From contig NZ_JBGUAY010000009.1 of the NCBI RefSeq assembly GCF_041821025.1, forward strand, positions 1 through 64,000: a DNA stretch of 64,000 nucleotides, in the 5' to 3' direction. The notes below the pieces were generated by a model that was given only the letters and a program-made list of their open reading frames with translations, had not been told where the DNA came from and did no database searches. Below, piece after piece: positions 9,749 through 18,047 of the stretch (position 1 is the stretch's first letter; every line of letters starts with the position of its first letter). The DNA is from Egicoccus sp. AB-alg6-2. GTDB taxonomy: Bacteria; Actinomycetota; Nitriliruptoria; Nitriliruptorales; Nitriliruptoraceae. The position numbers were made by a program, and so were the translations under genes.

Positions 9749-10074
9749 GCGACGACTCGTTGGCCGACGCCGTCGCGGCCCTGTGGCGCCAGCTGGCACC
9801 GGCCCAGTTGGCGGCGGCGACGTCGCTCGAAGAAGCGGCGGCGCGCGTCGAGGCGGACCCGGCCGACGCCGTGGCTTGGTCGCAAGTTCGCGACCAGGCG
9901 CATCGTCTGGCCGGCACCCTCGGCTCGTTCGGGCAGGACGAGGCCGGTCGGGTCGCGCAGGCACTCGAGGCCCGGGTGGGCGGCACCGTCGAGCCCGATG
10001 TCGAGCTCCGCCGGGCAGCGCGTGCGTTGGCCGTCGAACTGCGGCAGCGCATCGAGCGCTCGATCCAGCCCTAG
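9745..10074 (+). CDS. HPt domain phosphotransfer protein
   Basis: 109-residue, all-helical, alanine-rich protein with the HPt signature AHRLAGTLGSFG; His53 is the expected phosphorylated residue. HPt proteins shuttle phosphate between receiver domains. The GTG at 9745 overlaps the receiver's stop codon, so kinase, receiver and HPt form one translationally coupled unit. Its stop TAG is the same four-base CTAG used by the convergent ferrochelatase gene as its stop, so the two transcripts must overlap. Confidence 0.85.
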   Translation: MSDDSLADAVAALWRQLAPAQLAAATSLEEAAARVEADPADAVAWSQVRDQAHRLAGTLGSFGQDEAGRVAQALEARVGGTVEPDVELRRAARALAVELRQRIERSIQP

Positions 10075-11162
10075 TCCGCGGCGGTACCCCGGTGTTCCGA
10101 CGGCGTCCCGGCCGGGCGGGAACGCGGGGCCGCCTGTGCGACGGTCGGCCTGGCCTCCTGACCCGGCGTGAAGCAGCAGTCGACCGGGCAGACGTCCCAG
10201 TTGGGGCCACGGGTGCCGAGCGCAGCGGGCTCGCTGCCGTCGACGCGCTCGCGGATCAGGTCGCGGACCCCACGCACGAACGCCTCGTTCGTCCCGACCG
10301 TGTCGGCACGGACGAACGCGAGCCCGAGCCGTTCCGCGGTCTCGGCGGCCTCGACGTCGAGGTCGTAGATGACCTCCATGTGGTCGGAGACGAAGCCGAT
10401 CGGCACCACCACCACGGCCCGTACCCCGCGGCCGGCGAGCTCCTCGAGGTGGTCGTTGACGTCGGGCTCGAGCCACGGCACGTGCTCGGGCCCCGAACGG
10501 GAGTTGAACACCAGCTGCCACGGGCGGCCCGGGAAGCTCGCGGCGACGAGCCGGCAGGTCTCGTAGTGCTGGACCTCGTAGTCACTGTGGCGCGACATCG
10601 TCCAGGGGATGGAGTGGGTGGTGAAGACCAGCACGGCGTCGTCGCGCACGTCGTCGGGCAGCTGCCGCAGTGCCCGCTCGATGATCGTGATCTGCGGGGC
10701 CACGAACCCGGGGTGGTTGTAGTAGACGCGGATCTTGTCCAGCGTCGGTGCCCCCTCACCGACCTCGGTGCGGGCGGCGGCGAGGTCCTCGCGGTACTGA
10801 CGGCAGCCCGAGTACGACGAGTACGCGCTGGTGACGAAGCACAGCGCACGCTGCACGCCGTCGTCGCGCATCTCGCGCAGGGTGTCGGCGAGCAGCGGAT
10901 GCCAGTTCCGGTTGCCCCAGTAGACAGGCAGGTCCGGCCCCTCGATCGCCAACAACTGCTCCAGCGCCGCCTTGAACTGCCGGTTCTGGTCGTTGATCGG
11001 CGAGCGGCCCCCGAACTGGAAGTAGTGCTGGCTGACCTCCTCGAGGCGCTCACGCGGGATGCCGCGGCCGGCGGTGACCCGCTCCATGAACGGGATGACG
11101 TCGTCCTCCTGCTCGGGACCGCCGAAGGAGACCAGCAGGATGGCGTCGTAGTCGGTCGTCAT
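10071..11162 (-). CDS. hemH: Coproporphyrin III / protoheme ferrochelatase
   Basis: Inserts ferrous iron into a porphyrin in heme synthesis, 363 residues. Family marks are the early segment LLVSFGGPE, the catalytic histidine in FTTHSIPW (His183) and Glu263 in VSDHMEVIYDLD. Cys120 (SGCRQY) plus Cys325, Cys329 and Cys330 (CPVDCC) match the layout of actinobacterial enzymes that carry a [2Fe-2S] cluster. By analogy it probably acts in the coproporphyrin-dependent pathway, so cpfC may be the better name. ATG at 11162 overlaps the stop of the upstream membrane protein by four bases. No other heme genes are in the window. Confidence 0.94.
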   Translation of the reverse strand: MTTDYDAILLVSFGGPEQEDDVIPFMERVTAGRGIPRERLEEVSQHYFQFGGRSPINDQNRQFKAALEQLLAIEGPDLPVYWGNRNWHPLLADTLREMRDDGVQRALCFVTSAYSSYSGCRQYREDLAAARTEVGEGAPTLDKIRVYYNHPGFVAPQITIIERALRQLPDDVRDDAVLVFTTHSIPWTMSRHSDYEVQHYETCRLVAASFPGRPWQLVFNSRSGPEHVPWLEPDVNDHLEELAGRGVRAVVVVPIGFVSDHMEVIYDLDVEAAETAERLGLAFVRADTVGTNEAFVRGVRDLIRERVDGSEPAALGTRGPNWDVCPVDCCFTPGQEARPTVAQAAPRSRPAGTPSEHRGTAAD

Positions 11163-11659
11163 CGAGGCGGCTCCTCGTCGTGGTCGTCGGCGTCGCCGTG
11201 CTCGGGGAGGTCGTCGGTGGTCAGCGCGCCGCGGGGAAGATCCCAGAGCGCTTCGAAGCGGGATGCGCGGACGGTTGGCATGCCACCGACGGTCAGCGCC
11301 GCCAGTGCGGCCACCGCGCCGACCACCACCACCCAGCCCGGGCCGAGGACGTAGGCGAGTGCGACGGACAACAGCAGCGGGAACTCGGCGATGGCCAGTT
11401 GCAGGAACGCCTGGCTCCGCAGGGTGGCGAACGCCTCCGTCGGGGAGGGGCGCTGGCGGCGCAGGCCGCGGTCGGCGGCGACGGCGCCTCCGATCGCCGC
11501 GGCACCCGTCAGCACGACCAGCAGGACCGGCAGGGCCGCCGGCACGGTCGACTCGGGGTCCGCGGTCGCCACGACGAGCGCAGCGAGCAGCGGGATCGTG
11601 GCCATCGCCACCCACCAGATCCGGGACAGCGAGGCGAGAGCGTCGTTCGGCACGGTCAC
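11159..11659 (-). CDS. Four-helix membrane protein of unknown function
   Basis: 166 residues with four hydrophobic segments (about 14-33, 40-62, 88-112 and 113-131) and an acidic C-terminal tail (DLPEHGDADDHDEEPPR). I do not recognise the family. The GTG at 11659 is the first of two close GTG codons, and either could be the start. It is translationally coupled to ferrochelatase through an ATGA overlap and follows the EamA gene by 26 bases. Co-expression with heme synthesis suggests a membrane role connected to heme or iron, but nothing in the sequence shows that directly. Confidence 0.8.
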   Translation of the reverse strand: MTVPNDALASLSRIWWVAMATIPLLAALVVATADPESTVPAALPVLLVVLTGAAAIGGAVAADRGLRRQRPSPTEAFATLRSQAFLQLAIAEFPLLLSVALAYVLGPGWVVVVGAVAALAALTVGGMPTVRASRFEALWDLPRGALTTDDLPEHGDADDHDEEPPR

Positions 11660-11685
11660 TTCCGAGGGTCGCCGGACGGGCGATG

Positions 11686-12624
11686 CTAGGTCTTGAGCTC
11701 GGCGAGCTTGTCCACCGGTTCGGTGCGCTCGCGCTGTGCCAGCCAGATGCCGATCCCGATGGCCGTCCCGCCCAGGATCTCGGTGGGGCCGAAGCGCTCC
11801 CCGAGGAACCCGACCCCGGCGGCGACCGCCACGAGCGGGATCAGGTAGGTCACCAGCGTCGTGTTGGTGGCACCAACCCGCGCGATGAGCATGTAGAACA
11901 CCAGGTAGGCCAGCCCCGTGCCGAGCACGCCGAGGGCCAGGATCGCGCCGAGCACGTCGAGCCGGAGGGCGGCACGGGTCGGCAGTCCGTCGAAGAGCAG
12001 TGCCATCGCCAGCGCGGCGACGAAGGCACTCGCCACCTGCCCGGTCGCCACCACCAGCGGCGCCGCCGCGCCCGACACGTACCGCTTGGCGTACACCGCG
12101 CCGCCGGCGTAGAGCAACGTGGCGCCCACCACGGCCGCGATCGCCAGGACCCGACCGCGGTCGCCGAGGTCGGGTCCGACGATGATCCCGACCCCCACCA
12201 GCGCGAGGGCCAGCCCCACCACCCGGGCGGCGGTCACCTTCTCCATGCGCAGGGCCGCCGCGACCACGAACGTGCTGGAGGGCACCAGCGCCATCAACAG
12301 CGCCGCCAGCCCGGACGGAATCTCACGCTGTGCCATCGCCACCGCCGCCCACGGCACGGCGTTGGAGATGACACCGAGCACCGTGAGGTGCCCCCACAGC
12401 CGCACCGAGCGTGGCAGTTGCTGGCGTCGCACGAACAGGACGGTGGCGAGCACGACCGCGCCGACGAGGGTGCGGCCGGCGACGATCCAGATCGGCCCCA
12501 ACCCCCGCAGCGCGAGTTCGATGAACAGAAACGACAGGCCCCACATGCCACCCAGCGTGAGCAGCAGGGCGGTGTCGGCCGGCGCGAACGCGGCATTCGC
12601 GCGAGCGGGAGCATGCACGGGCAC
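11686..12624 (-). CDS. EamA/DMT-family transporter
   Basis: 312 residues with about ten hydrophobic helices arranged as two EamA repeats, the drug/metabolite transporter fold. The second repeat holds the family-typical segment GVLGTGLAYLVFYMLIARVGA. Substrates of this family range from amino acids and metabolites to toxic compounds; none can be assigned here. The reading frame extends further upstream, but only into low-complexity Ala/Ser/Arg sequence overlapping the divergent hydrolase gene, so I place the start at GTG 12624 just before the first helix. It heads the likely operon with the membrane protein and ferrochelatase genes. Confidence 0.88.
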   Translation of the reverse strand: MPVHAPARANAAFAPADTALLLTLGGMWGLSFLFIELALRGLGPIWIVAGRTLVGAVVLATVLFVRRQQLPRSVRLWGHLTVLGVISNAVPWAAVAMAQREIPSGLAALLMALVPSSTFVVAAALRMEKVTAARVVGLALALVGVGIIVGPDLGDRGRVLAIAAVVGATLLYAGGAVYAKRYVSGAAAPLVVATGQVASAFVAALAMALLFDGLPTRAALRLDVLGAILALGVLGTGLAYLVFYMLIARVGATNTTLVTYLIPLVAVAAGVGFLGERFGPTEILGGTAIGIGIWLAQRERTEPVDKLAELKT

Positions 12625-12730
12625 GACCTGGGTTCGGCGGGGGAGCGGCGGACCTGATGACGCTACCGCACCGGAGGGTCCGCGCCGGTCCGCATAGGCT
12701 CGTGCTTCCCCTGCCGAGGAGCCGTCACCG

Positions 12731-13690
12731 GTGGCCGACCCCGACGCGCCGCCCGCCTGGTTCGACGCCGCCTTGGCGGCTCCGCCGGAGCAGCACCACC
12801 TCGAGGTCGACGGCGCCCGCATCGCCTTCCTGACCTGGGGGACACCCGGCGACCCGGTGCTGGTCCTCGTCCACGGCGGAGCCGCGCATGCGCGGTGGTG
12901 GAGCCACCTCGGCCCGTTGCTCGGCGAGGATCACCGGGTGGTCGCGATCGACCTGTCGGGCCACGGTGACAGCGACCACCGTGACCGCTACCGCGCCGAG
13001 CAGTGGGCTCGTGAGGTGGTGGCCGTCGCCGCGCGCGAACGCCACGGCGGCGGACCGCCGGTCGTCGTCGGCCACTCGATGGGTGGTTTCGTCACCATCG
13101 TCGCGGCCGCCCGGCACGGCGCCGAGCTCGAGGGTGCGATCGTGCTCGACGCACCCGTGCAGCGCCCGGACCCCGAGTCGGAGGAGGGGCGACGGCGCGG
13201 CCCGAACATGTTCCGCCAACCGAAGGCCTATCCCGATCTCGCCAGCGGCATGGAGCACTTCCACCTCGTGCCGCCCCAGCCGACCAATCACCCGTGGCTG
13301 GTTCGGGAGGTGGCGCGCCACAGCCTGCGTCGTTGGGACGACGGGAGTTGGCGCTGGAAGTTCGACCCGCGCGTCTTCGTCGAGCGGACCGGTCCGAGCC
13401 GTCCCAGCGACTACGCCGCCGACCTCGCCCGTGCGGCGTGCCGGCTCGCGATCGTCTCCGGAGCCCGGTCGGCGATCGTGGACGACGACGTCATCGCCGA
13501 CATGCGTGCCCTCGTCGCCGGCTCGCCCGCCGCGGCGGCCGGGGTGCCGTTCGTCAAGGTGCCCGAGGCCCACCACCACCTGCTGCTCGACCAGCCGCTC
13601 GCGACGGTCACGGCGCTGCGCGCCATCCTCGCCGCATGGCGCCCCGTCGGCGCCCCGCCAGTCACGGTCGGGACGTCACAGCTTGCGTAG
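12731..13690 (+). CDS. Alpha/beta hydrolase
   Basis: 319-residue alpha/beta-hydrolase-fold enzyme. Visible are the oxyanion segment [12 protein letters not shown], the nucleophile elbow GHSMGG with its serine near residue 117, an Asp in the [11 protein letters not shown] region and the catalytic His in [12 protein letters not shown]. The cap region is rich in charged residues. The substrate is unknown; esterase, lactonase and epoxide-hydrolase-like activities all use this fold. GTG 12731 is chosen because upstream sequence belongs to the promoter region shared with the divergent EamA gene. The 3' end overlaps the convergent coaA gene by 15 bases. Confidence 0.9.
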   Translation: MADPDAPPAWFDAALAAPPEQHHLEVDGARIAFLTWGTPGDPVLVLVHGGAAHARWWSHLGPLLGEDHRVVAIDLSGHGDSDHRDRYRAEQWAREVVAVAARERHGGGPPVVVGHSMGGFVTIVAAARHGAELEGAIVLDAPVQRPDPESEEGRRRGPNMFRQPKAYPDLASGMEHFHLVPPQPTNHPWLVREVARHSLRRWDDGSWRWKFDPRVFVERTGPSRPSDYAADLARAACRLAIVSGARSAIVDDDVIADMRALVAGSPAAAAGVPFVKVPEAHHHLLLDQPLATVTALRAILAAWRPVGAPPVTVGTSQLA

Positions 13691-14692
13691 GTGCACCGTG
13701 TGGACCCCGTGGTCGAGCGCCTTCTGCAGCACCAGGTCGGCGCGGCTGCGGGTCGGCAGCACGTTCTCGCGCAGGTTGACCCCGTTGATGCGGTCCCAGA
13801 TGTCGCGGGCGGTCGCGTCCGCCTCCTCGTCGGTGAGGTCGGCGTAGCGCCGGAAGTACGAGCGCGGGTCGCGGAACGCCGTGCTGCGCAGCGTGCGGAA
13901 CCGCTCGATGTACCAGCGGGCGATGTCCTCCTCCTCGGCGTCCACGTAGATGGAGAAGTCGAAGAAGTCGGAGACGAACACGCGCCGCTCGTCCGCGGAG
14001 GTACCGGTCTGCAGCACATTGAGGCCCTCGACGATGAGGACGTCGGGTTGACGGACCAGCACCTTCTCGTCGTCGACGATGTCGTAGGTCAGGTGGCTGT
14101 AGACCGGAGCGGCGACCTCCGGCTCGCCCGACTTCACGCGCGCCACGAAGCGGACCAGGCTGGCGACGTCGTAGGACTCCGGGAACCCCTTGCGGTCCAT
14201 CAGGCCGCGACGTTCGAGCTCGGCGTTGGGCCACAGGAACCCGTCGGTGGTGACCAGCGCCACCTCGGGATGGTCGGGCCAGCGCGACAGCAGCGCCTGC
14301 AGGATGCGGGAGGTGGTGGACTTGCCGACCGCGACCGAACCGGCGATGCCGATGACGAACGGCACCTTGGCCGCCAGCGAGCCGAGGAAGGTGTCGGTGG
14401 CCCGGTGCAGGTCCTGGGTCGCGGCCACGTAGAGGTTGAGCAGGCGCGAGAGGGGCAGGTAGACGTCGGCGACCTCGTCGAGCGACACGCGTTCGTTGAT
14501 GCCGCGAAGCTGGACCAGGTCGGCCTCGGACAGCGTCAGGGGTGTGGCTGAGCGCAGTGCCGCCCAGTCCCTGCGGGGCAGCGTCACCCAGGGGGTGGCG
14601 TCTGCCGGCGACGCCGGACGGGGGCCGGCACCGGCGCCGGCGCGCAGCTGATCGGGGGAGTGCGGCACGTCCGCCACCTGTTCTGGGACCAC
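13676..14692 (-). CDS. coaA: Type I pantothenate kinase
   Basis: Phosphorylates pantothenate, the first committed step of coenzyme A synthesis. The protein is 338 residues with the family's N-terminal segment [13 protein letters not shown]-loop [13 protein letters not shown], the substrate segment [17 protein letters not shown], and the later blocks [21 protein letters not shown] and [14 protein letters not shown]. These match bacterial type I (CoaA) enzymes rather than type III. Two in-frame GTG codons, at 14692 and 14677, are possible starts; the first is reported. The stop lies inside the 3' end of the convergent hydrolase gene. Confidence 0.95.
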   Translation of the reverse strand: MVPEQVADVPHSPDQLRAGAGAGPRPASPADATPWVTLPRRDWAALRSATPLTLSEADLVQLRGINERVSLDEVADVYLPLSRLLNLYVAATQDLHRATDTFLGSLAAKVPFVIGIAGSVAVGKSTTSRILQALLSRWPDHPEVALVTTDGFLWPNAELERRGLMDRKGFPESYDVASLVRFVARVKSGEPEVAAPVYSHLTYDIVDDEKVLVRQPDVLIVEGLNVLQTGTSADERRVFVSDFFDFSIYVDAEEEDIARWYIERFRTLRSTAFRDPRSYFRRYADLTDEEADATARDIWDRINGVNLRENVLPTRSRADLVLQKALDHGVHTVHLRKL

Positions 14693-14841
14693 GTCGCGCA
14701 GGCTACTGGTCGGCCACGGCCGCCCACGAAGTGGCCTGCGAGCACGACGGGTCCCGATGCGCGACACTGGTGACCATCGGACCGGCCGGTGCCCCGCCGG
14801 GCGACACCGGGTCCGCCCACGACGGGAGAGACCGAGCAACC

Positions 14842-17070
14842 GTGAGCACCAACGGCGCCGTTCGCTCGCTGCTGTGGCACCGCGTCGCGGCGGTGCTGCT
14901 CGCCGTGGTGGTCGTGCCGCTGATCGTGGCCGTGGGCGCCGTCGCCGACGAACAGCCGATCCGCGAGGGTGAACCGGCGCCGCGCACGGTGTTCGCCGAC
15001 CGCCAGATCCGCGTGGTCGACGGACCCGCGACCGAACAGGCCCGCAACACCGCCGCCCAGTCGGTCGATCCGGTGCAGGTGTTCGATCCGACCGCGCAGG
15101 CCACGATCGTGGGGCAGACGCGCCAGATCTTCGCGGCGGTCCGCGACGTGCGCGAGCCGGTGGTCAGCGAGGACGAGAGCGTCCCGCCGCGGACGTTGAC
15201 CCGCCAGCAGCAGATGGCCGAGCTCCAGGAACGCGACCTCGGCCTGGACGACGAGGTGCTCGATGCCCTGCTGACGGTGCCGTCCGGCCAGCTGTCGGCG
15301 ATCGAGCAGGCGACCGTGGCGATCGCGCAGGGGTTCGCGCGCCAGCCGGTGCCCGAGGACGAGGTCGAACAGCTGTTGAGCGACCAGTTGCCGGTCGAGC
15401 TCGCGGTGCAGTCCCTGCCCGAGGACGCCGACAGCACCATCGTCGAGCCGGTCATCCGCCTCGTCATGCGGCCCACCGTCACGGTCGACCCCGACGCCAC
15501 CGAGGCCCGACGCAACCGTGCCGCGGAGGAGACCGACGAGGTGTCGCGGTCGTGGCGGGCCGGCGAGGCGGTCGTGCGCGAGGGCGCCGTCGTCGACACC
15601 ATGCAGATGGAGGCGATCGAGGAGCTGGGGCTGTCCGGCTCGTCCCCGTCGCGTGCCCTGCTGCGCGCCTTCGCCGCCATGACCATGGTGGCGATCGTCG
15701 CCGCGGTCTACCTGCAGCGGATGCAGCCGCGCGTGTGGGTCAGCGGCAAGAAGCTGCTGCTGCTGGGGCTGCTGGTGACCGCCTACGCCGCCCTGGTCGT
15801 CGGTGCGGCGGCGCTGACCGGCGCCACCTCGAACGGTTGGTCCTACGTGGTGCCGTCCGGTGCCCTGGCGATGCTGACCGCGCTGCTGATCCACCCGGTG
15901 GTCGGCATCGCGACGATGTTGCCCGCCTCGGTGCTCGTGCTCCTGGTCGCGCCGTCGGCTGCCCCGGTGGCACTGTTCGCCGCCGCAGCAGCGCTGTTCA
16001 GCGTGCCGCTCACGACCCGCATCACGTCGCGTTCCGACCTGCGGTCGGCGACGCTGCGGGCCGGCGTCAGCTATCCCGTCCTGGCGGCCGTGCTGGTGCT
16101 CGTCTTCGGGCCGCGGGACCAGCTCGTGACCGCCGTGCTCGCCGGCGCGCTCAACGGCTTCGTCACCGCGATCGCGGTCCAGGGCGCGATGCCGTTCCTC
16201 GAGAACCTGTTCCGGTTGCCGACCGTCACGGCGCTGCTCGACCTCGCCGACCGCAACCACCCCCTGCTGCGCGAGCTCGAGGCGAAGGCACTCGGCTCGT
16301 ACAACCACTCCGTCATGGTCGCGTCGCTGTGCGAACGTGCGTGCCGGGCGATCGGAGCCCAGCCGCTGCTCGGCAGCGTCGCGGCGCTCTATCACGACAT
16401 CGGCAAGGTGCGTCAGCCCCACTTCTTCATCGAGAACCAGCAGGGCATCGCCAACCCGCACGACGACCTCGAACCCGAGGTGTCGGCCGTCATCATCCAG
16501 AACCACGTCGTCGACGGGGTCGAGATGGCGACCGAGTACCGCCTGCCCCCCGAGGTCGTGGCGTGCATCGGCAGCCACCACGGCACCATGCTGGTGACCT
16601 ACTTCTACGAGCAGGCGGTCAAGGCCGCCGACGGCGACCACGACGCGGTCGACGAGGACCACTTCCGCTACAAGGGCCACAAGCCGCGCAGCAAGGAAGC
16701 GGCGGTGCTGCTGCTGGCCGACTGCTGCGAGGCGGCCACGCGGGCGATGGCGATGTCGCGCGGGACGCTGCCGCGGGACGAGATCGAGTCGACCGTCGAC
16801 AAGTTGCTGCAGGAACGGGTCGACGACGGCCAGTTCCAGGACTGCGACCTGACCTTCCGCGAGCTGATGACCGCCCGTGACACCATCATCGAGTCGCTGG
16901 TGGGCATCTACCACCCGCGCATCGCCTACCCGAGCAAGCGACAGGCGCCGGGCGGGGAGCTGCCCTCGTCCTCGTCCTCGCCCGGCCAAGGCGACGAGGA
17001 CGACGAGGGCGAAGGGGCGTTAGACGGGGTCCTCGCCGAGAGCGAACCCCGCGTCGAGCACACGCGGTGA
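14842..17070 (+). CDS. 7TM-HD phosphohydrolase (PgpH-like, c-di-AMP phosphodiesterase family)
   Basis: 742 residues. A signal-anchor helix (about 13-33) is followed by an extracytoplasmic 7TMR-HDED-type domain to about 265, a bundle of membrane helices at about 270-460 and a cytoplasmic HD domain. The HD core is intact: [16 protein letters not shown] (His518, Asp519), and later His-rich IGSHHGTM and LLADCCEA. Relatives such as Listeria PgpH hydrolyse c-di-AMP, so this is the likely substrate, by homology only. GTG 14842 precedes the signal anchor. The C-terminal tail is Ser/Asp/Glu-rich, and its last 51 bases overlap the convergent AsnC-like gene. Confidence 0.93.
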   Translation: MSTNGAVRSLLWHRVAAVLLAVVVVPLIVAVGAVADEQPIREGEPAPRTVFADRQIRVVDGPATEQARNTAAQSVDPVQVFDPTAQATIVGQTRQIFAAVRDVREPVVSEDESVPPRTLTRQQQMAELQERDLGLDDEVLDALLTVPSGQLSAIEQATVAIAQGFARQPVPEDEVEQLLSDQLPVELAVQSLPEDADSTIVEPVIRLVMRPTVTVDPDATEARRNRAAEETDEVSRSWRAGEAVVREGAVVDTMQMEAIEELGLSGSSPSRALLRAFAAMTMVAIVAAVYLQRMQPRVWVSGKKLLLLGLLVTAYAALVVGAAALTGATSNGWSYVVPSGALAMLTALLIHPVVGIATMLPASVLVLLVAPSAAPVALFAAAAALFSVPLTTRITSRSDLRSATLRAGVSYPVLAAVLVLVFGPRDQLVTAVLAGALNGFVTAIAVQGAMPFLENLFRLPTVTALLDLADRNHPLLRELEAKALGSYNHSVMVASLCERACRAIGAQPLLGSVAALYHDIGKVRQPHFFIENQQGIANPHDDLEPEVSAVIIQNHVVDGVEMATEYRLPPEVVACIGSHHGTMLVTYFYEQAVKAADGDHDAVDEDHFRYKGHKPRSKEAAVLLLADCCEAATRAMAMSRGTLPRDEIESTVDKLLQERVDDGQFQDCDLTFRELMTARDTIIESLVGIYHPRIAYPSKRQAPGGELPSSSSSPGQGDEDDEGEGALDGVLAESEPRVEHTR
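16963..17009 (-). terminator. Hairpin inside the PgpH-like gene, just past the AsnC-like stop
   Basis: Arms 16963-16982 and 16990-17009 can pair at 17 of 20 positions around a 7-base loop. The sequence encodes the acidic and Ser-rich tail of the HD protein on the plus strand. On the minus strand it begins 11 bases after the AsnC-like stop codon, where an intrinsic terminator would be expected. No T-run follows, so the terminator role is inferred. Confidence 0.4.
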
Positions 17071-17304
17071 ATAGCTGCGGAAGGCGATGACCGTCTCCGA
17101 GTTCGCGACGCCGGCGATCTTGCCGATGCTGCCGGTGACCACGTCCGCGAGGTCCTCGTTGCGGGCGACCTTGACCTTCACGATCAGGTCGTAGCGACCG
17201 GTGACGGAGTAGACCTCGACGACCCCGTCGACATCGCACAGCGCCTCGGCGACCTCGGGTACCTGGTCGGTCTGGACGTCGAGCAGGACGAATGCGGTGA
17301 TCAC
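17020..17304 (-). CDS. Stand-alone Lrp/AsnC ligand-binding (RAM) domain protein
   Basis: 94 residues covering just the regulation-of-amino-acid-metabolism fold: ITAFVLLDVQ, VVEVYSVTGRYDLIVKVKV, then [10 protein letters not shown]. The helix-turn-helix of full Lrp proteins is missing, so this is a demethylmenaquinone-era style SAM/RAM stand-alone type whose role is usually as a small-molecule-binding oligomer. GTG 17304 is firmly supported by GAGGAG six bases upstream. Its 3' end overlaps the HD gene by 51 bases in convergent orientation. The ligand is unknown. Confidence 0.9.
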   Translation of the reverse strand: MITAFVLLDVQTDQVPEVAEALCDVDGVVEVYSVTGRYDLIVKVKVARNEDLADVVTGSIGKIAGVANSETVIAFRSYSPRVLDAGFALGEDPV

Positions 17305-17370
17305 GCGGGCTCCTCGCGGGGCGGGCCGTCGCCACGCTAGTCGGTGGTCGTGCCGGGTATCGTGCCGTCG

Positions 17371-17703
17371 ATGAGCTCGAAGGACGCCACCGACTTCCGC
17401 GGCGCGGTCGTCGCGGTGTTGCAGCGGCTGACGGTCGGTGAGGTCGTCAGCTACGGCGAGGTCGCCGCCGAGGCGGGCCGGCCGGGCGCGGCCCGTGCGG
17501 TCGGGACGCTGCTGCGCACCAGCTCCGAGCCCCTGCCGTGGTGGCGGGTCGTGACCGCGAGCGGCCGGCTCGTGCCGGGCCACGAGGAGGAACACGCGCG
17601 ACGCCTGCACGCCGAGGGGGTCGCCACCCGCGACGGCCGCGTCGTCGCCGTCGGCGGGCGGAAGCGCGCCGGCGCAGCAGCCGCGCGCAGAAGCCAGACG
17701 TGA
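17371..17703 (+). CDS. Alkyltransferase-like protein (ATL, MGMT family without cysteine)
   Basis: 110-residue member of the O6-methylguanine-DNA methyltransferase fold. The DNA-binding part is present (VGEVVSYGEVAAEAGRPGAARAVGTLL), but the active-site block that reads PCHRV in true methyltransferases reads PWWRVV here (residues 56-61), so the alkyl-acceptor cysteine is replaced by tryptophan. ATL proteins bind O6-alkylguanine and flag it for nucleotide excision repair rather than repairing it. ATG 17371 is chosen over upstream in-frame GTG codons because it gives the usual ATL length. The C-terminus is basic. Confidence 0.9.
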   Translation: MSSKDATDFRGAVVAVLQRLTVGEVVSYGEVAAEAGRPGAARAVGTLLRTSSEPLPWWRVVTASGRLVPGHEEEHARRLHAEGVATRDGRVVAVGGRKRAGAAAARRSQT

Positions 17704-18047
17704 AGCCGCCGCTCCGTCGAGGGACACGGTTCGTGCGTTCAGCGCACGTACGAGGTGGCGGAGGACGCGTTCTGCCGATATTGGCGTTGAATCCTCCGAG
17801 GGTGATCTGCCGCCAGCGCCGTCAACGCGTCCGGAGGGTCACCATCGCCCCGCCCCTCTCCCATCCCCCCGTCCCAGCGTCGGCACCGCGATGCCCGCGG
17901 CTCCGAACCAGACGTGCGAGGGTGGACGCAACGTCCTCCTGACGGCGTGGCCGGCGTCGACGACGCGCTCCACCACCGGCCCCGCCCTCGCTTCGCCTCC
18001 GCTCCCGCGGGCGCGAACACGCCCTCCGATCCTTCAAGGAGGCCCCG
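17704..18047 (+). other. 344-base intergenic leader upstream of sigma factor 1
   Basis: I see no convincing gene here. There is a small hairpin at 17732-17748 (CGTGCG, loop, CGCACG) shortly after the ATL stop, possibly a weak terminator. The last part contains AAGGAGG directly before the sigma-factor GTG. The stretch presumably holds the sigma gene promoter and a long 5' leader, but I could not assign -35 and -10 boxes. Confidence 0.4.

Noticed and set aside
13676-13690. 15-base overlap of the hydrolase and coaA 3' ends considered as a possible error
   Set aside because: Both reading frames are clean up to their stops; short convergent overlaps are ordinary in dense genomes.
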